From NCBI GenBank assembly GCA_027574665.1, contig CM050690.1:41655665-41719664 (forward strand): 64,000 nucleotides of DNA, in the 5' to 3' direction. Below are positions 46,301 through 60,100 of this stretch, in pieces. The notes under the pieces are model-generated. The model saw only the letters and a program-made list of their open reading frames with translations, made no database searches and was not told where the DNA came from. Position numbers and translations under genes: made by a program. Numbering within the stretch: position 1 is the stretch's first letter; the number at the start of each line of letters is the position of its first letter. This DNA comes from Rhynochetos jubatus (taxonomy: Eukaryota > Chordata > Aves > Eurypygiformes > Rhynochetidae).

Positions 46301-49300
46301 TGGTACCTAATTTCTGTAATGTGGCCATGTGCAGACTGTCCTGGTGCTGCTTTCTTTGATTTGCTTCTCTCCACTCCTTGTTTTCAACTGCCTTCAAAGT
46401 TTTCATCCTGCACTTCAAGATTTTTGCCAGCTATTCACATCCTCTGGCTCTTATCAGGCTTCCTATGATGAGGTGGATGACTGGTTTACTGTGGGTATCC
46501 TGAGGTGTTTCTAGTTTCACTGAATCTGAAAACAGGAGGAGCTGGTTGTCATCTCTAAACATAGCCTCACTACTAGTCATGAAGCTGCAAAGCAGGAAAA
46601 CACCTTATATTTGGCCTCATTAACAGAAATGGAAAGTGACAGACATTCTGAATGGAGGAAAATTAGGACATTCAAAGTCAGGAATTATAGTATCATATGA
46701 AACTTTAATTAAGAACACTTATTGCAACTTTCATAATAAGACTGTGGGAGTTGGCAAGGCTGGTTGGATTTATGCTACCAGCATAAATATCTTATATCCC
46801 TCACAGTGTCAGAAGTTGGCATCAAACAGAGAAGAATCACAGAGTGGGGCACAGACTCCTGAAGTGAAGCACTGAGGGGTTTCAGCCTGTGGCTATGAGT
46901 ATCAGGTTGCTGGGAAAGACCTCTAGGCCTGAAAGCTTTTGTACGGTTGGGCAGGTGGAAGAAAAGGAAACAGATATTCTAAGATGGAGAGGTTGCCTGG
47001 TGCAAGCTGAAATGCAGAGAATAGCTGTTCACAGGTGTTCCACAGAAATAATTCTAGTCTGGCTTCAAAACCAGCTCAGTGTTCAGCCTCAAAGTCTGTT
47101 TTCCCAGGTTGCATTTGTTAACTTGTAAACAGGAGACATCATGAGGTTATCCTGCAGACACAGTTTATCCGTGAGTGTGTTTAGTGTCATCCTTGTGTCT
47201 CATCATGTGAAAGCTTGCCTCTACTTCTGCTCTGATATATACTATCAAATGCTATGCCTGGAAGTTTCTTTCTGAAGTATCACCAATTTAAAATGAGCTT
47301 TCCAATATAAAGTTCACAACATTTGTGTCATCAGGCCTTGGGTTATATAGAGAGAAACAGAGCTACTTACAGAAATCAGATTCTGGATTCACATGAGAGA
47401 CAATTAATGATAGACGTGTAGGTGTGTTCATCCAGTCAAAGAACACGACCAGCATTTTGCAGTGCATCTCAACAAATACAGCTGATGAGCTTGAGTTGTA
47501 CTGCATAAATAAAATCAGCTCTAAACTCCTTAATCCTTCTTTCCCTTCTCCTCACTTAAAGAAGTCTAAATTCTAAATTTTATATCTGGTTTAAGCCCAT
47601 TCAATTGATTTGAGAATTTTTAAAAACAGCTTAATCAAACTCTAGAGATGGAGCGGTTGATTTGTCTCATTCAGCCTTTATTTTGATGATGTCCATTGCG
47701 TTTAGAAGAAATACTCCTGTTTTACATTAGCCTCAAGTAACAGCATGAAAGTGAAGAAGTTAAATTGGTTCATTTCTGGAAATTAATTCAGGCATCTGTA
47801 CGCTGACTTCTTTAGCATTCAGGTTTTTTAGTTTGTTTACACTCAATGCAGCAGACTATTTTCAGTGGGTCTGAAGTGTTTCACACATAAAGACACAGAA
47901 TATAATTTTGTGCATTTGCACTACTGACCTTATCTATTAATTTTCACCTACCAGTGTGCAGGAATATTTGTTAATGTAAACAAGAGATTATTCCTAACAC
48001 AATATTTCTGGAATTCACATTAGCCATTAAAAAAGCAGCCTACTTAAAGGAAGTTTGGGTGAAGAAGTAACTGTGGAGGGGAAAAAAAAGTAAAGATTAT
48101 GTTGAGTAACAGTGAATTATAGGCCTACTTAGGCATATGCACATGAGCTGGAGGATGAAACTTTTGTAATTTTTCAGCTCATTTAATCTGAAAGGCCCAC
48201 ATACCGAGTTACATAGCCAGAGTTAACATCTGCAGTTTGGTTGGTACATGCCTTTGGTGCTGGCATTAGCCCTATGACCACAGTGGCTTCTATTGCTCAG
48301 CTCTTTTAGTGGCTTGGCATCTTTCATATTCCCTCAGGCTCTATGGTAGAGCAAGCGGACACCCACACTGGACGCCAAAAGACTCATCTTAATGAATGAC
48401 ACATTACGAGCCTTGTGAAAGTAATTTGCTTTGCTCCATGGTGTAGTTGGCTAACTTCCTATTACTGAAGGTTCAGGCTAAATCCAGCACGAAAGCTATG
48501 CAAATTCTTGCCTTTTGAGCCACATATAACAGAAATAAGTCTTATTCAAAGTAATTCTTGCCTTTGTTTTCCAAAGGGAAACTTAAATGTTACACTGACT
48601 TGGGGAACAGCTCTCTACTATTCCGTGTTATGGGTAATGAATTAACATCTAAAGACTTGGTATTTTTATACCAAGGTATACCTTTTATGAAATTTACAAC
48701 AAAGATTCTGATAAAGTCTTGTATTTTGGCCTATGATTTGATGAGGACCAGTATTAGCTGTTAGATGCTGACAATTAAAGAGATAAGAACACAGGGAAGG
48801 CAGCTCACCCTTCCTTCACCCTATGCCTTCCTTTCTCTTATCACAGAGCATCATCAGAATACAATGATTTTGTGACATGCACAAGTATGTGCCCTTTAGG
48901 CACTCTTTACTTCCACAGCTAAGACTGAGTAATATTTTCTGCTCCAAACTCCTACTTGTCACTTACTATTTCGATGAAACATTAATATTTTAAATTTTCC
49001 AGCTTTGCCTGAAAAACCTGTGATTACTGTAAGATTTGTGGAAGCTCATGCATGGTTAAAATATCATTATTCTCCTAGTTGCGAATGTTTCTAATGTCGT
49101 ACTTATTTCCTCTCTACCCTGACACAGGTTTTCTGAAGTATGCTTATTCAAAGTCATGTTGAATTACTTACTGACTTTCTGGCACCCAATTTAATGGCAA
49201 AAGGATTTATCTTTGAACTTCTGAGCAGATGAGTGGATGAGCATGGGTAACAAGTAAGGCAAGGAGTAATCGGTACCTATGAAATAGTAACAGCACATCC

Positions 49301-51708
49301 CTGCTGTTAAAAGTGTTAGAGTATTCTAGAGAGAGGAAAGAGGTAGGAGTGATGTTGACCCCATGTTTCACAAAATAATTCTGACTTGGTCCTATGAAAC
49401 TCTTCTGGGATTCATCGCTGATTCCACAGGCACATCGTTAAGGTAAACATTCATTATGGAGGGAGGGTAGTTAACAGCTCTATGAAGAGTAACACGAAGT
49501 GATGGTGAAAGTGCTATGCTGTCAGCTGCCAGCAAGAGCTTCAAAGCAAAGTACTGCAAGAGAGTGTTTTATGCACCTCAGTACAATAACAGCAGGTCCA
49601 AAATTCACAAATGAACTTATGCTGGTGGAAGACAAACACTGCTTTTCTAGTAGCTCCCATATTTGTTTTAGAAAAGAGTAGTTGGTTCAGCTTTCTTTGT
49701 TGTTATGCGACATATAGCCATTTTTTTTAATATAGACTTAGTAACATAATAAAGGATCGTAAAATCAACCCTATGTAAATATTAGTAGTGCTACAATAAT
49801 TTTATCCTAGGAGCTGCCTGTAGTTTAGCTGTATCACTGGTATACAAGGGTCTGAATGGAGACATATTGTCACCATCAGCTTGGATATTTAATTTTGAGA
49901 TGACACTTCTGTTAATCCTTCTGAAAAGCTACCATATAACTGGTTGCAATTAGCCAAACCACAGTTTTCTCTAACCAATTCGCTCTAAACCAAAAGCCAA
50001 AATGGCATTTTAGAATTACAACATCACTCCCAGATTTTCATCTACTGATGAATTCCCAAGGTTAAGATTCAAACCATACTGTAAAACCAACCCTCAATTA
50101 TACCTTTTTAGAGAGGAAGATCAGTGGCAGGTGGTGCATGCTATAAAAGCCTCATTAAAACACCTTCTGTTTGATTATCACAAAAGGGAGTCACCAGATG
50201 GAGGCACAGCTCCACATGGTAGCCTTACCTCAAATGAGGGTTTCACCTGACACTTTGGGGACAGCAGATTTTTTTTTCCTTCAACTAACAAGCCACCGAG
50301 GTTCAAGAGAGGATATATTAGGATTAATTGCACTTGATCACTAATCCATTGTAATGCCATATGCTAAAGGCGTTGTTCATTGTCAAGCCTAGAGACAGGT
50401 AGGGCCCCTCTGGTAATGTAAACTGTCCCCATTTCCACTGAGCTAATCTAATTTCACCTCCTTACAGACCTCAGATTCCAGTAAAGATACTTAACTCTTC
50501 CTGCTTTGTCTCCTGATGCATTTTTGAATGGTAACAAATCTGATATAGAAGCTAATGATGCTGAAACCTGCTGACTAATTGGAAAATGATTTTTCCTGGT
50601 CCTGTTTGCTGAAATGAGCAAAATATTGAAAGGGTATTTATTCTATTGTGTGCTCAGCCTGTTGGTTCAAAAAGCCAGCCCTTCCCTCACCAGCCACACA
50701 TTTTAATTTCTCGCACCTCCTCCCCCTTCTAGTCCCAAAACACATTTGAAGAATATGTGATTTACTAGATGAGAACAATTGGCAGGCTAAACCATGTGAG
50801 AAAAGTTTATGTTTCTTAGAGGAGGCGTTGTCACCTTGTGCAGCCCTTGGAGTGGGAGGATTTTTTTCAGTGGCTTGGATTTGGGATTGATCCAAACCAT
50901 TAAGTGCCAAACAGTTTAACCAGAGCATTTTTCATAGTTCTGTTGTGTGTTTTGTGTTAAGCTACTTTAAAAATTGCCACCCACTAAGCCTGTTTCTTAA
51001 ATCAAGGAGGTCATCCTTATTTAACATGTAATGTATATATTTGTGAGAGGCAGAAGGAAGTCAGATAGGTGCATTGAATTCACATATGTTGTACCAAGTG
51101 ACATGTAGCATCCTATGTCCCAGAAGCAAAAACAAATGGAGATTTTTGTAGTAATTGTATTAGCTATTCAGGGCTAAAATACGCTTTCATACTGATCTAA
51201 TCCAAGAGCTGGTCTACTCAAATTGAGAGAGTAAGAAATGAGTCAGGGTTTTGGTGTATAACATCTCATCTTGTGCTACCTTCTTAAGACTACTCTATAC
51301 TTACAATATGCCTTCTATTCCAGAAGGGACTCCAAGTGTGTTGCCAGCTGTATGCACTTAAAGATCAATTGAACCACCAGTGAAATGCAACCATCTCTCA
51401 AGTGGAACACAGCAACTCCTCCAATCCAGAAAAAGCAAAACACTGTTTTTAGGAGGAGGAAGTAAAAAATGATGGCTCCAATTGCAGTTCCAAAGGAAAT
51501 TATGCTGGCAGAGTAAAATTACCCTTGTTGAAAGTTGTCCAAGACACTGGAGCTACATTCTCCACTCCCAGAAAACGTGTCTGAGGATCTTTAGCAATCA
51601 CAGGTGTTCAAGACCTCAAGTTTGCACTGAGTTCAAAAGGCATTGGTTGACATATGTGACAAAAATTTGCTTCTCCTTTAAGTATTATGTCAGGTATCTC
51701 TGGCATTT

Positions 51709-51743
51709 CCTCCCCCCCTCCCCCCCCTCCCCCCCCCCCCCCC
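51709..51743 (-). repeat. C-rich tract; G-quadruplex-capable on minus strand
   Basis: About 35 bases made almost only of C, interrupted by single T (ccccccctcccccccc, ending in about 17 C). The complement offers at least four long G runs with one-base loops (quadruplex), and the plus strand an i-motif. Such homopolymers are also frequent sequencing and assembly error sites, so the exact length is uncertain. Confidence 0.9.
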
Positions 51744-52975
51744 AACACCTGTATTACACATAGTGCAAGGTCAGGTGATGGACCCTTGCTCCTACCAGTG
51801 CAAAGTCCCTCAGAAGAACAATACAGCTATCAGTAGCTAAGGCTGTCCATGGGAGAAACTATTCGTCAAAGAAAGAGACCAACAGGGCCAAGTCCACCTC
51901 CTCTACTTCCAACATCTTACATGTTTAATGTAAAGTTGGCTTTCTTTTAAATCAGGATTTTGATGGTGTTTTTGAACCAGTATGAACTTGTCATTGTGAT
52001 TTCTCACTGTCTCTCCTAAAGAGATCCCTTCCAGTTAACTTGGAATTCCTGGCTAATTGGGATTGTGGGCCACAATGTGAAAAGAGAAAAAATTAAAAGT
52101 GGTGGCTGAAAAGAGGAGTTACGTAAGGTGGGGTAGTCCCATATTCTAATTTTCTTTCTATCCTGTCTGGGCTTGGACCTGGCAATTGTTTATTATGAAT
52201 TTACAGTAAGCTAGCCCCTGATCTCCACTGTGTATACTGCAAAGATAAGGATCTTGATAGATATACATGTATACCATCATATCTACCCATCCAAACAGGT
52301 GGCTTTTCTTGAACACAGGTGAATGTATCTGGCAGAATTGTAACAAACAATCTCCAAAACTGAAACCAGGCCAATGACAGGGTTCATGAATAAAAGGACT
52401 GAGTTCAGTGTATTCTAATTAACTGAGACAAATTATTCAAGGGAGTGAAGACTATGCTTGAGTACCCAGGAATAGATTTTGGGATTCATGAAATATTAAT
52501 GAGGTTTAATAAAGATATAAGTAAAAATTGCAAGTGTGTATTGATTTTCATTGGTATTCAACTGTTTAAAATTTAGACAATTTAGTAAGGAAGCAGAAAA
52601 CTCCTTTGAATGATCTATTGCACAATGGAAATAAAGAATCCATAGCTGGGTATGGTGACTGTATATGCAGCTTTTGCCTTCTGAAGCTGAGATGGGGCAT
52701 GGCATACCCTGGGTATTTTAGGAACTATCTTTCTTGTAAACCGAGTGCTTTGATACACAGTTATGCAATCCTTATTACAAACTGATTAGCAGCGTCCTTT
52801 CTGGCTATGTGCTATATTCCTGGAAAGTGAAAAGAGTTTCAGAGATTTTCAGGTGACCATTATTCCTCTTGTTGAAGGAACGTGACATATGACACCATCG
52901 TCTCAAACTACCAATTTTGCCTTTATGATATTTCTGAAAATTTTGTTAAGACCAAAGAGACAAGATCTTGTCTTG

Positions 52976-53322
52976 ATTTCTTCCAAGCTGCTTTCCAGCT
53001 GGCTGGCCTTCAGCATATATTGGTGCATTGTGTTGTTCTTCCCCCAGTGCAGGAGTTTGGGCTTCTCCTTGCTGAACTTCATAAAGTTTCTGTTGACCCA
53101 TTTCTCCAGTCTATCAGGGTCCCTCTGGGTGGCAGCATGACCTGCTTGTTTATCAAGAACTCCTGCCAGTTTTCTGTCATCAACAAACTTGCTGAGGGTA
53201 CAGTTTGTCTCATCATCCAGATCATTAATGAATATGTTAAATAGAATTGAACCCAGCACTGATCCCTGGGGTACACTACTTTTTATTGGCCTCCAACTAG
53301 ACTTTGTTCCACTGATCATCAT
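52976..53322 (-). pseudogene. CR1 ORF2 RT palm remnant
   Basis: This open frame holds the PQGSVLG block and the catalytic tetrad, which reads FVDD (53,176-53,187). Both aspartates are kept, but the middle alanine has become valine and the following threonine arginine (FVDDRKL). It lacks the fingers on the 5' side (frameshifted) and the thumb on the 3' side, so it cannot be active. The frame then reads out into non-CR1 sequence down to 52,903. Confidence 0.85.
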
Positions 53323-53548
53323 CCTGGTGGTTCAGCTAGTTTTCAATCCACCTCACTGGGTGCTCATCCACCCATCAACACCTTGTCTACAAGATCTTAT
53401 GGGAGCAGTGTCAAAAACCTTACTGAAGTCCAAGTAGACAATATCTTCGTCTCTCCCCTTGTCTATCAAGCCAGTGATTTCATCATAGAAGGTTATCAGG
53501 TTAGACAGGCGACATCAGAGTTCATACCACACTGGTCTGGTGGAGAAG
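52976..53548 (-). mobile_element. CR1 RT fragment without 3' end
   Basis: The minus strand encodes KSSWRPIKSSVPQGSVLGSI, LFNIFINDLDDETNCTLSK and FVDDRKLAG, then DRLEKWVNRNFMKFSKEKP, stopping near LKASQLESSLEE. The remaining C-terminal codons, the 3' UTR and the terminus are absent. Upstream RT codons (plus strand cttactgaagtccaagtag, cagtgatttcatcatagaag) continue to about 53,548 with frame changes. It resembles an older CR1 subfamily than the 25,527 and 42,022 copies. Loss of the 3' end implies a later deletion. Confidence 0.9.
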
Positions 53549-55404
53549 TAAAGTGTATGGACTTGACTGGTGCTTGTAAAACTGTACTGTTTTAAAAAGA
53601 CCCTAAAAAATCATAAGTGAGTGAAATTAATGATACTTAAAAAGGGAGGATACTTTGACAAATGTTACGCTTCAGAAGTCAGATGAGACATGCTTAAAGA
53701 ATTTAATTTCTAGTTAGAGTTTGGATTATTGATTTTTTAAATTATTTCAGATCTTTTCCTTCAACAGAATAATCTGAGAATCTTGGCGTTCCACGAGAAC
53801 TGAAGTTTTAATTGGTTAATTTTAAGCAAGAGGGGAATGTCTGATAGACACTTGATTATTTCCACACAACAGTTGTAAAATATGGTATAAGCCATATCAG
53901 CGTTTCCTGTATCAAAAGTAAACCGCAGCTAGCTTGTTACACTTAATCTGTATTTCAGACTGGAGACTATAGCAGCTCTTTAGCTCAAATTGGGGAAATG
54001 CAATAGCCGGCATGTGGTAAGCCAATTCTGCAGGGCACAGTGAGCCTGGGGAAAAGCTTTGATGTTCTCTTTGCCCATACCACTTTTATTTCTCTCAGTT
54101 TTACTGGTAATTGCTTTTACCTCCATTAGAAAGAATTTCAAGACTTCTTCCTTTCTGCACTTCATTCGTGTGCTGGTTTTCTATGTTTTTCCATTTCCAT
54201 AGTTTTTATGTCTACTTCTAGACTCTGACCAAAAAACTGGAGTAACAAACCATGGGGCTTGAGTTTGGGAGAATGGAAAGGGTTTTGCAGATCCTATGTG
54301 ATAATATTTTCATGTCCAATAGGTATGTATCTTCACGATTACCAGATATAATTAAAATAAAAACAATTGTCCTTTGGGTAAGTATTTGATTGATGGTATT
54401 TATATTCTGTGCAACTGATTTCACTGCTGCCATATTTTTATATTCCTCTTTCTGTTTTTTTCCATTTCTGTATTCATCCTTTACCCTAGTATTTTACCTT
54501 GCATACCCAAGTTCCAACCAGTTCCAGTTGCATTACAGTTCCAACCACTATGTTAATCCCATTTCAGATAACATAATGTTCATACATGGGACAGAACTGC
54601 AAACATAGCTCTGCCTCCAGGTGTTGTATTTTGTCACCTGCGTTTGAGATAAATCAATCTTGATTTTTGTAAATGCAAAGAACCTAGAGTCCCCTTTTAC
54701 TTGACATTTTGGGTCCTCAAGCACTTATATAAATCAAATACTGGTGAACACCTAAGCAGATAAGACACTTTGCCAAAAAAAGTTAATCTTGTAATCTAGT
54801 ATTTTATGGCAAAACTCTGGCCTTCTGCTAATACGAATCAACAGACTTCTGTGACATTATTTCACATAATCCACCAGGAGAGTGAACAAACAAATAAACA
54901 TAAACTCCATGTTGATAGCCAGTACATTTGGACAACGCTTTTGTACTGTGAATAAGAAACGAAGCTGACAAAGCAAAGCCATTGCATAGATCTAGCAAGG
55001 GCCTACCTTGATCTGGTGTCCTGCTGCATTTCTGTATCCAATGAAGGTGCAGAAAAATAAATCCCTGGAAAGAATGAATCCACAGATGATTAGTGCATCA
55101 GTACCTCTCCTGCATTACTCTTCATCCCCCAAAGCAGAACACCTGACTCTGCAGTGCCTTGTGATCTCGTGTTTTTCCACTGTGATCTGGTGAAAGCAAA
55201 GGATTGTTTTGTGGCTACAAGAATTTTTGCTCCTGAAATGATTAGTCATGCTCTTAGATGGGTATAAATAATTGGATTTATTATTTTCTCTAATGCTCAA
55301 GTGGAGTACTTGTAAATACGTGTCTGGCAGAAGTATTAACATACTTGTACCATTATGCAAACGAGAAGCAAAATAAGTTACTGTATTTTTTCATGTATCT
55401 TCTC

Positions 55405-55443
55405 TTTCCCCACCCCTCCCTTCTCACCCCCCTCACCCCCTTT
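55405..55443. repeat. C-rich low-complexity tract
   Basis: Plus strand ccccacccctcccttctcac followed by cccccctcaccccc. On the minus strand there are several G runs of four or more, so it is weakly quadruplex-capable. Confidence 0.7.
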
Positions 55444-57224
55444 TCTTTCCATCATTCTTTTAAGCCTCAGATGGAATTTATGTCATACTGGCTGTTTTTT
55501 GCAGCAGCCTTATGGCCTTTCATGGCTTTCTGGATTATCCCTCTTTCTGTTTGTTTTGTGTGGTCCTATTAGGGTTGTTGTTAGCTCCATTCTGATGTTT
55601 GTAATTTTTGGAAATCTGAATCTTTGTTATTTATGTTATCAGTGATCTGACCTGGGTTGCCCACAGCAATGTTCCAACTGTTCTCAGGTCCTCAATTACT
55701 AATTATGCAGATGAACAGATTGTGCAAACTCTTTCCTTATGGCCACATTCTGGAGGAGTTGTTTTTATTAAATTGCTGCTGCACTTGAATTTTAAGTAGG
55801 TCCTGGCCAGATCTTAGTAGATTTTTTTAGATGTTCTGTACCTGTTTGTTTTAGTAATTTATTGACAAGTGTTAGGGACACACACCCCAAAAAATTCAAA
55901 CCCGTAACATCCAAATGTGACATGGTTGTAAGAGGAAGCAAACAACATGGTTTAAATCGGATATCCAGAGGAGCAGCCTCTTCCTGAAGATCACCAGGAC
56001 AGTGGACAACCTGACAGGAGAATACTTGGAGCTGTTAACATTAACAATAAAAATATAATCACTAGTCATTATACTAGAGACGTTCAGAAAAAATTAACTT
56101 TTGAGGTGAAAGAATTCTGCTGTTAAAAATGCTTTACAAATTAGATTATTCCCCAGTTTTTGAGAAGCAAGTCACAATGTGAGATTCTGTGCAAGGAATT
56201 GGTATTTTCATGGATATCTAGTATTATCATATGAACATGAAACTGACCCCCAGCTTGGGTGACAACAGTGGGCTGTGAGATTATGGTTGGACCCCATCTT
56301 TCTTTTTTACTGTGCTACAGTGGTGCCCAGAAGACGTACTACTTCTGCTTGAATAAAATGTGTGTTATTGATAACATTGTGCACTCTCTTTGGTAATTTG
56401 AAGCCATTTAGCAATTTTGGTGAGTACAGCACCCTGAATCACCTCTTGACAGTATAAGTATGCATTTGTATAGCCCTTGAGAAATCCTCCTTACCTCAAA
56501 AGACAGACAAAGATATCCAGATACCATAACAGAATATTGGTTATTTTCTTCACAAAAAAAACCTTTTGGAAATTAGAAAACAAAGAGTTTCCTCTTTTCC
56601 TTACTTCCCTCCTACAGAGTTTGTAGGTTTGAAAAAAGTGGGATGCAGCTAGGATGGAAAAATGAACACCAGAAATCAGAAGGAAATTTCATATCTGTGA
56701 AATCTAACCACCCAAGATTTTCAGCTAATATTTCAGGGTGAGATTCATGTTGCCAGTAAAACCACAAATCCCCTTGTGACTTCAGTATGGACCAATTCCA
56801 GTCTTAAATATTTTGTTGCCTACCTAAATAGCCACTTAGCATTTACATATAATTAAACACATGGACTGAAAAAAATGCAGGTTAAATTTTTATGATTAAA
56901 CTTACTTTGAAGTCTTATGCCAATCAATGCAGTCTTGCAGTCAAATTTCCTTTAAAAAAAAAAATTCTTTTTCAAGTGAAAGGAGATTTTCACATAAACA
57001 GTGGGGGAAATTGACTAGGAGTGGGAATCTGCGGTCATGATTAGAACCGTCAAAGACACAAAGGTGCTGTCTGGAACAATAAGAGGTAAAGATGTTCAGA
57101 CAAAGGGGCATCTGTAACCAATAAGACACTTTTAAGTAGTGAATATTAAGAGCAATATCAATGCAAATAACTTCTACCTTAAGCACAATAGTGTCTGTTT
57201 TTGTAGTTAATACTTTCAGTAGCT

Positions 57225-57400
57225 TTCAAAGTATTTTATAAAGTGTGATCAGCCTCAAATTACTGAGAAACAAAGTCATGGGTAGGCAAGGTGATTAGAG
57301 ATAACCCACCAGGCCACTGATAATGGTGGGAGGAGAACCCTAAATTCTTGAGTCCTTTTTTCTGCAGTATTTACTAGAACACAGAGCCTTGCTGAAGGAG
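57225..57400 (+). mobile_element. MIR-like SINE, strongly diverged
   Basis: Order of blocks: ctttcaaagtattttataaa, tactgagaaacaaag, gggtaggcaaggtgatt, ccactgataatggtggg, aggagaaccctaaattc, ttgagtcctttt, then tttactagaacacagagcc. It follows the MIR / CORE-SINE order (ctttacaaa, actgaggcacagag, gcccaaggtca, gtggcagagc, gaacccagg, gtcct, ccactagacca), with the gcccaaggtcacacagc core eroded. Probably the same ancient class as the copy at 24,285. Orientation is plus. Confidence 0.5.
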
Positions 57401-58759
57401 GGTTCCTGAGTCTAAAATGTAAAATGTCCATGCAACAAGCTTCAGACACAACCTCCAGAAAACTGAAATAGGAAGGCAATCAGAGAATCAGTCAGATAAG
57501 TTGGTGTCAGTGAAAACACTCTAATTAACTTTAAATTAACTTGATTTCAAATAGGTGTTAATAAGTGTGTTTTGGGTCAGTCTGGCAACTGACCACCATA
57601 TACCTGCCTGCTCACTCCTTCCACTGCTAGGATGGAGAGGACAATATCTGAAGAAGGGCTGGTGGGTCAAGACAAGGACAGGGTGGTATCACTAACCTGT
57701 TATGCTTACAGGCAAAATGGACTTGTCTTGGGAAAAAAATCGGTTTGATTTGTTACAAATCAAATCAGAGTAAATTAATAAAATTCTTCTCCCCTTGCAC
57801 TCTGAAAAGTTTTGTTTCCTTGAATTGTGACAATATTTCATATAATTATGACCTGGAGTTACCACTGGGTGTCACATGAGGAAGACTCCTTCTGCCCTAC
57901 CATATTTTGATGCCATATCATGCTTTTAAATGGTAAATAGAAGAACATATATATCTGATGGCCTACAGAACAGCTACACATGAGTAAATAGCCTTTTGTA
58001 AAATGACGAGAAGTTGTTATATCCCAGCTTCAATAGGCAGTAACCTCAACTGGTAGAATAAGAAATAAATTGATTTTTAGAGAAGTGAGTGAGAGCAATG
58101 GACTGAAGTGACTCATGCTATGAGAGAAGATCATGTGATGTTCCAATGCCACTTCAGTCTGGGTTCCAGGAATAGGCTGAAGAGGGAAAGCAGCTCTGGA
58201 TTGCTTTGGCTTCTCTCAGCACTCTCCTTCCACTCAGCAGACACCTGTAATGTCTTCTGGTGTGGTGTCATGATGAAACACCATAACACAGACATCAGAT
58301 TGATAGGACAAGATAATCTGCTCTCTGTTTTAGTTGGCATAAAACCAACACCATTCTTATTTCCTTCTCTTGTTTTCCTTCTACAATATTCAACACTCCT
58401 ACTGGCTAACAGAAAAGCGAAGAACAAGATAAGAAGTATCATGGTGGTGAGTGGGGAGGAAGAAGGAGGGGGAAGAATATCTGTCTAAAGGTAGGTTTGA
58501 TATGCATAAATACATGATCTTTGTAGAAAGCAAGGTCAGAACTCTTTGAAATATTGCCCAGGACATAAGGATTCTCTTACTTAATTTATATACAGCCTTA
58601 GAGCCTCACAAAAGTTGGGATTTGTATGACATCAAGCCAAATGGGAGGTTATACTTTTCCTCCATTGTTTCTTTCCTCATACAGATATTTAGACCTTCTA
58701 AAAATATTATAGTTCATGTTAGAAAAAAGGTAAACTTTTAATTCCCTTATTGTCACTCA

Positions 58760-58811
58760 GAAACAAAGAAAACCAAAGCTCATGGTTTGAAACAAAGAAA
58801 ACCAAAGCTCA
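58760..58811. repeat. 23-bp perfect direct repeat
   Basis: A 23-bp block starting GAAACAAAGAAAACC and ending AAGCTCA occurs at 58,760-58,782 and 58,789-58,811, separated by TGGTTT. A local duplication with a 29-bp period. No function inferred. Confidence 0.95.
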
Positions 58812-58970
58812 AGCTAAATCTAGGAAGATTTAGGTTAGACATGAAAATAACACATGTTGTAATGATTAAGAGAGTGTGTCATTGCCAGAGTTCTGGACTC
58901 TCCATTGTCTAGAGCCTCTACGAGCTTGTTTCCCTACCTTTCTTTTAGAAGTGGCACTCTGACAGGTGCT

Positions 58971-58992
58971 TTTTATTTATTTATTTATTTAG
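58971..58992. repeat. (TTTA)n microsatellite
   Basis: About five to six TTTA units in a row after caggtgct. A common simple repeat. Confidence 0.9.
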
Positions 58993-60100
58993 GTTGGAGA
59001 TAGGTCTAGGAGAATGAACTATAGTTCTACACAATACAATGGTATTTGCTTGAAAAATGTAAGGTCTGGGTTCTCATCATGTATTCAAGCATGAGCATGG
59101 ACTAAATCTACCATTGTTTAGACTTTCATATTTAGAGAATGAAGATCTAGGAAGTTTGCTAATGCTGCAGCCTCTATATATTATTGTATGGAGACAGAAG
59201 TCATAAGGAGTCCTATTCATAAAATAGATTTATGACATTCTTCTTGTAGACTAATAATTTTGAACTCAGAAATGATGATTTTTCCTTTCCCCATCTTAGC
59301 CCAAAAGTGGTGTTTTGTATGTTTACCGTGGGCATAATTTTAACATGCAGCTTTTTCCATTTATCATGAATATGACACAGTACTCTCTGAGTGACACACA
59401 TACCGCTGTAAGTACAGGATCTCTTTCTCTATTCCTAATATAGTGTAAACTGTTATTGCAAAAGTGTTGGACAGAGGCCTATATTAGAACCTCTGGCTTT
59501 AGGATAAGCGTAGTCCTGCACTTTTTTCCTGCCTCCTGCCTGTCTGTTAGGGTGAAAGAGAACCTGGGTTTTGAACCAGAATTTTGGGGTAACTGGAAAA
59601 GGAAGTTGGATTTTGTTGACTGTACTCACCTCAGGATGATGTTCTAGTTCTCCTTATCTTGAGCCCATACCAAGAATTTTTTACCTTTCCAGTTCCTTCC
59701 ACATATGGATGATAATATGATTTGTGCTTAACTGAAAGCTGTAAGATAATTTTATGATAAAGCAGAAGATTCTTTGTGATAAAGAAGAAGGAATTAGTGA
59801 TGAACCAAAATCTGTCTTGATAGTAAAGAGAAAGAATCTTGGAAACTTGTTCAGTACTACATACCTATACTTTACATAGCCGGATAAGTACAAAGTTTAC
59901 TCTAACAGAAACAAAGTCATAGAACTTTAGACAGAATTGTCTTCAATCTTCTGCCCTCTTCTTTATTCTCTGCTTTGCTTTGGCTGTGGATTTAAAGTGC
60001 CATAATACTTTGAGGAAAACTTGATTCCTTTCATGTTATCAGACCGTTCAGATGCAGGAAGTAGCAAAAATTTCAAACAACTTGTTTTAAAACTTTTCAG

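Larger units (their letters stand above)
42784..52975. other. Unique 10.2-kb stretch, no gene or CR1 seen
   Basis: No gene recognised. GC-balanced patches occur at about 44,100-44,420, 45,030-45,330 and 46,000-46,200, where several overlapping frames of 60-117 codons exist on both strands without domains. It contains a T homopolymer at 43,335-43,353 and a C-rich tract at 51,709-51,743. A TAAT-bearing AT-rich patch lies at 47,900-48,060. Confidence 0.55.

Noticed and set aside
45375..46514. Cluster of 60-117-codon frames on both strands
   Set aside because: A locally GC-richer patch raises chance frame length; the peptides show no domains and no consistent strand.
55945..56030. Possible tiny CR1 piece (tttaaatcggatatccagag)
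   Set aside because: Only a short similarity to the gattggatatcagga block; no adjoining CR1 sequence.
56736..56810. Third copy of the palindromic old-repeat class
   Set aside because: Only loose similarity (gtgacttcagtatgg centre); ends not recognisable.
58108..58488. 126-codon plus frame with a 103-codon minus frame opposite
   Set aside because: No recognisable domain on either strand and no repeat match; chance frames are most likely.
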